Source of the DNA: Planctomycetia bacterium
GTDB lineage: Bacteria; Planctomycetota; Phycisphaerae; Phycisphaerales; SM1A02
DNA: 46,928 nt
Assembly: GCA_005787685.1 (NCBI GenBank)
Contig: SYAC01000033.1
Span: forward strand, 1-46,928
Reading direction: 5' to 3'
Part shown: in pieces, positions 41,089 to 46,928 of the stretch
How the letters are laid out: every line of letters begins with the position of its first letter
How positions within the stretch are numbered: the first letter of the stretch is position 1
Translations under genes and position numbers: made by a program
Notes under the pieces: model-generated
Told to the model about the DNA's origin: nothing
Database searches by the model: none
What the model saw: only the letters and a program-made list of their open reading frames with translations

Positions 41089-43527
41089 ATGATGTTGTCA
41101 TTCGCGGCCATGCTGTGTTGGAGTGTTCTTGGTGGTGGTCCCGTCCAATCTGTGGAAGATGAGGCGGCGCATCGGTTGGGCGTTGCGTGGAGTCGCGCGG
41201 CAATTCAAATTATTTATGAGCCCGCTGAACCCACCCCGGAGAACTACGCGGCAGCTCTGGATGTGGCCGTGGCGGCCGCAAAGTTAACTCCAAATAATTC
41301 CGACGTCTGGCGTATTGTTCTTGAACTTGCGCAAGTTACGAGGGATGGAGTACCACGCGCCGAGGCATTTGCAAATGAAGCGATTATGCAACTGTCAAAG
41401 TTAAATCCAAATGATTTAGTGATTCGACTGCAACGATTAAGCAATGCTGTCGAACGCGGAACCAACGCAGAAGATCGCATCGCGGCATACGAACATTTAT
41501 TGAAGCCTGCTTCCGTGGAAAAAATCTCGCCCTTGGTCGCAAGTCGTCTGGAGTTGAATTACGCCGAGTTGCTTCGCCGCAAAGGCGACCTCGAGGCGGC
41601 CTTGACGCATTTGCGTCAAGCGGTGAAATTAGACCCCGCGTTTCCTGAGGCCACCGCGCAACTTGCCGCCTATCAAATGCAAATTAACGCGCCGTTGGGA
41701 ACTATCGCCAACGCCTTGGTAGATGCGATCTTGGCAAATCCCTCCCAGATTTCCTTTTTAGGAGAACTTGGAACAATGTGTTTGAAAGAGGGTCTTTATG
41801 CGGAAGCGGACATGTTGTTTGGCATGGCAGTCCGGGTGGCGGACAAAAGTTTCCTCTTGGAGGATGTTGATGGGCTGATTGGTCAACAAATGTTGGCGCG
41901 TTGGGGTTTGGGGAAGCACAAACTTGCCGCTCAGTTGTTCGCGCAACGCATGGAGCAATTGATCTCTCTGATGCGCGCGAAATCGGAGGGAGTTGAATTA
42001 ACTCAATTCAATATCTCTTTACCTTCCACCATGAACATGATCAACGCCATGGTGATCAAAGTCGCATCCTTACCCGATTTTGAAAAGAATTATACCAACG
42101 CAATTTTGGCTATTGATAACGAAATAACATTAGCGGGGGATGATTCGCAAAAAAAATCGGAATTGATTTTGGATAAGAGTTGGTTGACCTTGTGTACGGG
42201 GGTAAATTTGGAATCCGTAGAAAATTGGATCACGCAGGCGCAAGCATTGCGTTCGTTTTCACCAGAAGCCAAGTTGAAATTTGAAGGCTGGTACAAATTG
42301 CGTGTTGGTCAACCTGAGGAGGCCATCGCCATCTTGCAACCTTTGGCGGAAAATAATATTGGCGCACGCCTTGGATACGCGCTGGCCTTGGCACAAACCG
42401 GCAAATTAAAAGAGGCGGCGAAAGAATTTCATTTGATCATTCGAACATCAAGAGCCCAAGCCGTTGGCATGTTCGCAGCCGATCAATTGTTTGAAATTGT
42501 GAAAATTCGGCCAGGTCCAAGCCCACAAGCCGCTGAAATTCAAAGCGCAGTAGCTCGATTCCCAAAAGATTTTTCTAATTTTACCAAGGATGAAAGTCAA
42601 TACATCAGGATCAACGGCGAATTCCAGTCGACCACCGCGCAGCCGTTTGAATCTTTGCCATACAAAATTGACATTACAAACGCTAGTCCTTTACCGCTCG
42701 CGCTTACTCCGGAAGGTCCGATTGATTCACGAGCCGCCATTCGGCTTGAAGTAATTGCAAGTGGAAGTATCGCCACAAATTTAGAGCCGATCATTTTTCC
42801 GATTGATCGAAAGTTGCAACTTTTGCCAAATGAAACACTCTCATTTGTAATTGATTTGGCACGCTCTCAGGCTGGAATTTATGTAACCAATTATCCCATT
42901 CAAGGCATGGCCTTGCAGGCCGAGTTCATCACCAATGTTAAATTGACCCTTGAAAGTCTATTACCAGGCTATTTGGGACAAATCACGACGCGTAATGCCA
43001 TTCGAATTTCACCTGTAGACCGCACCCTTCATTGGCGCGACGAGGTCATTGGAAATTTTCGTCAATGTGACAAGCTCGAGGATTTAACAGCTCTGGTTTT
43101 GTTTGCATTCGACCTTGCAAGTCGACAGAATGAAGCAGGCGCTCAAGAAGAAGTGAAAGAAGGATGGCTTGAGGTACACGCGGCGTGGAAGCGCTTGCCT
43201 CCGGTGGCGCAAGCTTGGACGCTGATGGTGTTGCCGCGGGAGCCATTGGACATGCTCGAGCCCATTGTAAAAGCCGCGAAGGAATCCCAAGACGCCCGCG
43301 TTCAATTGAGCGCATTATTGCGCTGGGTGGATTCCGACACAGATGAATTTTTGAAGGTCATTGATCGCAGCGGCAATGAGCAATTGATTTCCGTCGCCGC
43401 AAGCGTGCGAAGTTGGATTGAGGGCAGAGTGCGTCAGGCGATCAAGGCAAATCAATCACTTGAAGAGGCGGGAATATTGGGCGGAGCAGCGAAGGCAAAA
43501 GATGTTCCAGTGGGCAAGACGCCATAA
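41089..43527 (+). CDS. Secreted TPR protein of unknown function
   Basis: An 812-aa protein with a short signal peptide (MMLSFAAMLCWSVLGGG). It has TPR helices, clearest at about residues 160-210 (ADLEAALTHLRQAVKLDPAF type pattern) and again near 400-450 (GYALALAQTGKLKEAAKEF). A beta-rich segment follows at about 510-660, with an Ig-like look, and then a helical C-terminus. It probably works outside the cytoplasm as a scaffold. Starts at 41089 and 41092 are both possible. It is divergent from the unknown secreted protein and its stop lies 4 nt from the convergent flippase-like gene. Confidence 0.7.
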   Translation: MMLSFAAMLCWSVLGGGPVQSVEDEAAHRLGVAWSRAAIQIIYEPAEPTPENYAAALDVAVAAAKLTPNNSDVWRIVLELAQVTRDGVPRAEAFANEAIMQLSKLNPNDLVIRLQRLSNAVERGTNAEDRIAAYEHLLKPASVEKISPLVASRLELNYAELLRRKGDLEAALTHLRQAVKLDPAFPEATAQLAAYQMQINAPLGTIANALVDAILANPSQISFLGELGTMCLKEGLYAEADMLFGMAVRVADKSFLLEDVDGLIGQQMLARWGLGKHKLAAQLFAQRMEQLISLMRAKSEGVELTQFNISLPSTMNMINAMVIKVASLPDFEKNYTNAILAIDNEITLAGDDSQKKSELILDKSWLTLCTGVNLESVENWITQAQALRSFSPEAKLKFEGWYKLRVGQPEEAIAILQPLAENNIGARLGYALALAQTGKLKEAAKEFHLIIRTSRAQAVGMFAADQLFEIVKIRPGPSPQAAEIQSAVARFPKDFSNFTKDESQYIRINGEFQSTTAQPFESLPYKIDITNASPLPLALTPEGPIDSRAAIRLEVIASGSIATNLEPIIFPIDRKLQLLPNETLSFVIDLARSQAGIYVTNYPIQGMALQAEFITNVKLTLESLLPGYLGQITTRNAIRISPVDRTLHWRDEVIGNFRQCDKLEDLTALVLFAFDLASRQNEAGAQEEVKEGWLEVHAAWKRLPPVAQAWTLMVLPREPLDMLEPIVKAAKESQDARVQLSALLRWVDSDTDEFLKVIDRSGNEQLISVAASVRSWIEGRVRQAIKANQSLEEAGILGGAAKAKDVPVGKTP

Positions 43528-43531
43528 AATT

Positions 43532-44503
43532 TCAAAGCAAGAATGCGTCAACGGGCGGGTCAGTCCGCGTGGATTGCTGGCTAGCTTGCCCAACGCGCGT
43601 TGAACGACGTACGCGAAGCCGTGAATGCAACATTGGCCATGAACTCAGACCGGCTGGAATAAAAAATAAAACTTCCGCCGCGCGGCCAAGTAGTTCGGCG
43701 GTCAGCGCGTCGGCTAGTGGCACGCCTGCCACAAGTGGCGCCAAAATGCCAACGCTCCATTCACGTATTCCAATTCCATTTCCGATGAATGGAATTGTAT
43801 TGGCGGCGTTGGCAATACAGGCCAGAGCCAGCGCGGCGGGCGTGTTAATTGGCTGGCCGATGAGTTGAAATGAAATATGAATTCGCAGCGCCCAAATACA
43901 AGTTTCGAAAATACGAATAAAAAAAGCGGCGGCGAATTGACGTGCGGTGGGATTGCGTAAAAACGGAGCAAGTAGAATGGGCGACAACACGGCCGCGCTC
44001 CATGACAAGTGTGTTGCGTGTGTGAACGCAAGTCCAGCGCCCATCCAAAGCGCGGCGATACCGGTCAGCGAGGTGGATTGAACGGCGATCAAGAGGCTGA
44101 TGGGTACGGGGATTCCATGCACTTGGTGGTGAAAGGCAATGCGGCCAACGAGCCCGGGCTGCAGCGGAATAAAATTGCCCAATGTGCTGGCGCAGATCAG
44201 CCCCAGCATTTCACGAAACTGAACACGAATGGGCGGGCGGGTTCGATTGGTCAGAACCAGCATGCAAAGCGCGCTGCATAATGTGATAAATGCGACGCAG
44301 CCAAGCAAAGCTATAAATAGAATGGGCGAAGCGCGCTCAAGATGTTTCCACGCTTGGCTTGCAATAGTTCCGCTGCGCGCGATGGTCCACAGCGCCGCGC
44401 CCAGCAGCGCCAATCCAACAAAAACTCCAACACGCTTGAATTGGCGGCGTTGTGGAATTTGCAAGAGTTGGTTCATTGTTGATCTTTGACTCTTGACGAG
44501 CAT
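43532..44503 (-). CDS. Flippase-like membrane protein (LPG synthase TM / UPF0104 family)
   Basis: A 323-aa polytopic protein with about eight membrane segments. The segments ICASTLGNFIPLQPGLVGRI and FIGNGIGIREW are like the 'N...P.R.Gd..R' and 'P..pgGlGv.E' blocks of the MprF N-terminal/AglD/LPG-synthase TM family. These move or modify lipid-linked molecules across the membrane; the substrate is unknown. The start could be ATG 44503 or ATG 44476. It lies 14 nt after pyrE on the same strand. The C-terminal tail is basic and Ser/Thr-rich. Confidence 0.65.
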   Translation of the reverse strand: MLVKSQRSTMNQLLQIPQRRQFKRVGVFVGLALLGAALWTIARSGTIASQAWKHLERASPILFIALLGCVAFITLCSALCMLVLTNRTRPPIRVQFREMLGLICASTLGNFIPLQPGLVGRIAFHHQVHGIPVPISLLIAVQSTSLTGIAALWMGAGLAFTHATHLSWSAAVLSPILLAPFLRNPTARQFAAAFFIRIFETCIWALRIHISFQLIGQPINTPAALALACIANAANTIPFIGNGIGIREWSVGILAPLVAGVPLADALTAELLGRAAEVLFFIPAGLSSWPMLHSRLRVRRSTRVGQASQQSTRTDPPVDAFLL

Positions 44504-44517
44504 TCCATCACGAACGC

Positions 44518-45063
44518 TTATGCATTCGCCGGCGCCGTGTCGGGAGTAATACCCAAATCCGCAACGGTAAAGAGCGAATCAAACGCAATGCCAGCGGCCC
44601 GAATATTTTCTCGTGCGCCCTCTATGCGGTCAATCACGCTCACAATGGCTGTGACATGCGCGCCGCCTTCGCGCAAAACTTTGGCCGCCTCTAGCGCCTG
44701 ACCTCCGGTGGTCGCCACATCCTCCACAATCATCACGCGGTCACCGCTTTCCAATTTGCCTTCAAGTTGCTTGGCGGTTCCGTATTCTTTTTTCTGATTG
44801 CGAATAAACAAGCAGGGCAGACCACTGGCCATGCTGGCGGCGGACACAAGTGGAATGCCGCCCAACTCCGCTCCAGCGAGGCGCGTGGTACCGGCTGGAA
44901 TGCGCGCCGCGAACAAGGCGCCGAGCTCGCGCAAAATTTCTGGACGTGTGCTGAATAAATATTTGTCCAAGTAATAGTTGCTTGTCTTTCCACTACGCAA
45001 GGTGAAGGTTCCTCGCAACATGGCAACTTTGGCAATTTCAGCGGCAAGGGTGGATCGGTTCAT
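44518..45063 (-). CDS. pyrE: Orotate phosphoribosyltransferase
   Basis: A 181-aa PyrE from ATG 45061-45063. The frame is open to 45147, but the family start is close to this ATG (MNRSTLAAEI, then GTFTLRSGKTSNYYLDKY). The PRPP loop VMIVEDVATTGGQALEA is intact. It makes OMP from orotate and PRPP in pyrimidine synthesis. It leads the pair with the flippase-like gene and diverges from the GH57 gene. Confidence 0.92.
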   Translation of the reverse strand: MNRSTLAAEIAKVAMLRGTFTLRSGKTSNYYLDKYLFSTRPEILRELGALFAARIPAGTTRLAGAELGGIPLVSAASMASGLPCLFIRNQKKEYGTAKQLEGKLESGDRVMIVEDVATTGGQALEAAKVLREGGAHVTAIVSVIDRIEGARENIRAAGIAFDSLFTVADLGITPDTAPANA

Positions 45064-45131
45064 GCGGACAGAATAGGGGCAGAAGACTTTGCCGTTCTTG
45101 GTCAAATTTACCGTGGAGCAAACGGCAAGCA

Positions 45132-45149
45132 AGTTGGAAAATTCCAACT
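45132..45149. promoter_or_regulatory. Dyad upstream of the GH57 gene
   Basis: AGTTGGAA-AA-TTCCAACT has perfect 8-bp arms and a 2-bp spacer. It lies 68 bp from pyrE and 14 bp before GTG 45164, within the 100-bp divergent region. It is a strong operator-like symmetry; the same bases would be coding only if translation of the amylase began at TTG 45089. Confidence 0.45.
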
Positions 45150-45163
45150 ACACTCTGAATCCT

Positions 45164-46375
45164 GTGGCAAGTGTTGTCTTCTATTTCCAAGTGCATCAGC
45201 CGTTTCGGCTGCGTCGCTATTCCGTATTTGACACAGATCCATTTTATTTTGATCCCGAAGCCAATGGAAGCATCTTGCAGAAGGTGGCCAACAAGTGCTA
45301 CCGGCCAACTACGGAAAAGATTCTCGACTTGGTGAAGCGCCATCAAAATCGTTTTCGTGTGAGTTATTCCATCAGTGGTGTTGCGTTGCAGCAATTTGAG
45401 CAATGGGCGCCCGACTTGATTGATTTGTTCAAGCGCCTCGCCGACACAGGCGCGTGTGAATTTTTGGCCGAAACCAGCCATCACTCGCTTAGTTTCTTGT
45501 TTAGCCGCAAAGAGTTTGAGGAGCAGGTGGCAATTCAAGAGGCCATGATCGAGCGGCTTTTTGGTCAAAAGCCAAAAGTGTTCCGCAACACAGAATTGAT
45601 TTATTCAAATGAAGTTGGCGGACACATTGCGTGGATGGGCAGGCACAAGGCCGTGGTGTGCGAAGGAGTTGATCGCCTGTTGGGTTTCCGCAATCCAAAT
45701 TATTTATACGCCGTGCCGACGCATGGATTGCCAGAGGGTCGTCCACCGATGCCCTTGATGTTGAAAAATTATCGCTTAAGCGACGACATTGCGTTCCGCT
45801 TTAGCAATCGTGATTGGAAAGATTGGCCGCTTTCCGCTGAGAAATTCGCTGGTTGGGTGAATCAGATCAACGGCGACGGTAATTTGTGCAATCTCTTCAT
45901 GGACTATGAAACGTTTGGCGAGCATCAATGGGCCGAGACGGGCATCTTTGACTTTCTTGACGCCATGCCAAAATATATTTTTGATGTGAACCCGGGACAG
46001 AATGAATTTTTAACCCCGTCGCAAGCCGTGGAGAAGTTTCGACCAGTTGGCGAATACGACGTTCCAAAGCCAATTTCATGGGCGGATATGGAGCGCGATT
46101 TATCGGCTTGGCTTGGTAATCCGTTGCAGGACAACGCGGTAGAGGAGTTGTACAGAATTGAGCCCGCGGTGCGCGAGAAGCATTTGAAGGGCGATCCATA
46201 CATTCTGGAGGATTGGCGCAAGTTGACCACCAGCGATCACTTGTACTACATGTGCACCAAATATTGGTCCGATGGTGATGTGCACAAATATTTCTCGCCC
46301 TATGACAGTCCGTACGATGCGTACATCAATTTCATGAATGTGCTGGACAACCTGCGCACGCGCGCGGGGGCTTAA
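45164..46375 (+). CDS. Glycoside hydrolase family 57 alpha-amylase
   Basis: A 403-aa GH57 enzyme. The first strand FYFQVHQPFRLRRY is the family start, followed by ETSHHSLSFLF, FRNTELIYSNEVGGH with the presumed nucleophile Glu144, and MDYETFGEHQW with the presumed acid/base Asp247. These enzymes cut or rearrange alpha-1,4-glucans in the cytoplasm. I place the start at GTG 45164, since family proteins begin just before this strand; TTG 45089 would add 25 unrelated residues and cover the dyad. No signal peptide is seen. No glycogen synthase or transferase gene is adjacent. Confidence 0.9.
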   Translation: MASVVFYFQVHQPFRLRRYSVFDTDPFYFDPEANGSILQKVANKCYRPTTEKILDLVKRHQNRFRVSYSISGVALQQFEQWAPDLIDLFKRLADTGACEFLAETSHHSLSFLFSRKEFEEQVAIQEAMIERLFGQKPKVFRNTELIYSNEVGGHIAWMGRHKAVVCEGVDRLLGFRNPNYLYAVPTHGLPEGRPPMPLMLKNYRLSDDIAFRFSNRDWKDWPLSAEKFAGWVNQINGDGNLCNLFMDYETFGEHQWAETGIFDFLDAMPKYIFDVNPGQNEFLTPSQAVEKFRPVGEYDVPKPISWADMERDLSAWLGNPLQDNAVEELYRIEPAVREKHLKGDPYILEDWRKLTTSDHLYYMCTKYWSDGDVHKYFSPYDSPYDAYINFMNVLDNLRTRAGA

Positions 46376-46388
46376 TGCGCTTGCGCGC

Positions 46389-46928
46389 TCAAGCCTTGTA
46401 ATAGTCGCGGTACCAACGCACAAAATGAGCCACGCCAATGTCAATGGTGGTTGATGGCTGATAGTTCATATCGCGGGCTAGGTCGCTGGTGTCCGCAAAT
46501 GTGTCGGGCACATCGCCCAATTGAAGTGGCAGCATTTGCGTTTGGGCTTTTTTGCCAAGGCATTGCTCGAGCACCTCTATATAGCGCGACAATTGCACGG
46601 GCCGCGAGCATCCAATGTTGTACAAGCGCCACGGCGCGCTACTGCTTGCCATATCGGGTTTGGACGCGTCGAAATTTTTATCCGCGCTTGCAACACGATC
46701 GGTCGCGGCAATGACGCCGCGCGCAATATCTTCGACATAGGTGAAGTCGCGCGTGTGATTGCCGTGGTTGAACAGTCGAATGGGCTCGCCCGCAAGAAGG
46801 GCTTTGGTGAAAAGAAATAGCGCCATGTCGGGACGACCCCACGGTCCATACACCGTGAAGAAACGTAATCCGGTTGTGGGCATACCAAAGATGTGGCTGT
46901 ACGAATGCGCCATGAGTTCGTTGGCGCG
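46389..46928 (-). CDS. UDP-glucuronate 4-epimerase-like SDR, C-terminal part (N-terminus outside window)
   Basis: About 179 aa of a nucleotide-sugar SDR continue to the right edge. The segment [20 protein letters not shown] followed by [17 protein letters not shown] is typical of UDP-glucuronate 4-epimerase (CapI/LspL group), as is the [13 protein letters not shown] block. These convert UDP-glucuronate to UDP-galacturonate for capsule or LPS. The catalytic Tyr and the NAD loop lie beyond the window. It converges with the GH57 gene, 13 nt away, where GCGC-TT-GCGC (46377-46386) forms a small stem. Confidence 0.85.
   Translation of the reverse strand, partial: RANELMAHSYSHIFGMPTTGLRFFTVYGPWGRPDMALFLFTKALLAGEPIRLFNHGNHTRDFTYVEDIARGVIAATDRVASADKNFDASKPDMASSSAPWRLYNIGCSRPVQLSRYIEVLEQCLGKKAQTQMLPLQLGDVPDTFADTSDLARDMNYQPSTTIDIGVAHFVRWYRDYYKA

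Noticed and set aside
41003-41203. N-terminal extension of the secreted protein frame up to 41203
   Set aside because: It would overlap the divergent TPR gene and place the signal peptide internally; ATG 41002 fits better.

Overview
The window looks like a chromosomal segment of a Planctomycetota bacterium, most likely of class Phycisphaerae. This is inferred from gene content, not from any marker gene: an exosortase with an EpsI-like partner and a giant TPR protein in an exopolysaccharide cluster, a shrunken division/cell-wall (dcw) cluster (rsmH, a LysM protein, an FtsL-like protein and ftsI only), a TPR-fused secretin, and sparse Shine-Dalgarno use with many GTG/TTG starts. Genes are tightly packed, with 4-nt start/stop overlaps and several convergent pairs whose ends touch or overlap. 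I found no rRNA, tRNA, CRISPR array or insertion sequence. No stretch over 300 bases lacks a gene; the longest, 34401-34644, holds dyad symmetries.

Left part (1-12.4 kb, + strand): an exopolysaccharide/exosortase operon. It runs: C-terminal part of an SLBB-type polysaccharide export protein (with a 45-bp tandem repeat), exosortase, EpsI-family protein, a 1590-aa membrane-anchored TPR protein, a Wzz/BY-kinase-like protein whose ATP site looks degenerate, a nucleotide-sugar epimerase/dehydratase, and a WecA/TagO-type polyprenyl-phosphate sugar-1-phosphate transferase. The last gene overlaps rsmH by 4 nt, so the EPS operon reads into the dcw remnant (12.4-16.7 kb: rsmH, LysM protein, FtsL-like, ftsI). 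No PEP-CTERM-type substrate is visible here.

Middle part (16.8-24.8 kb, - strand): housekeeping genes carA-priA and sucA-sucB (2-oxoglutarate dehydrogenase E1 and E2). Divergent from carA, 25.0-29.0 kb (+) carries a secretin with a fused TPR region, then a STAS anti-anti-sigma protein and an RsbW-like anti-sigma kinase (partner switch). 

Right part (29-46.9 kb, mixed strands): rsmA and a DUF4139 protein (-); a TSUP (TauE/SafE) transporter with a DUF1634 partner (+); RNase Y (-); an internally duplicated ABC-2 permease (+); a lipoprotein (-); an OppB-like permease (+) convergent with an OppA-like binding protein (-); a divergent pair of secreted proteins of unknown function, one with TPRs; a flippase-like membrane protein with pyrE (-); a GH57 alpha-amylase (+); and the C-terminal part of a UDP-glucuronate 4-epimerase-like SDR running off the right edge (-). 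Several divergent intergenic regions carry inverted repeats that could be operators. The most unusual items are the degenerate BY-kinase in an exosortase locus, the EPS-to-division operon coupling, the secretin with a hairpin over its ribosome-binding site, and the duplicated ABC permease.
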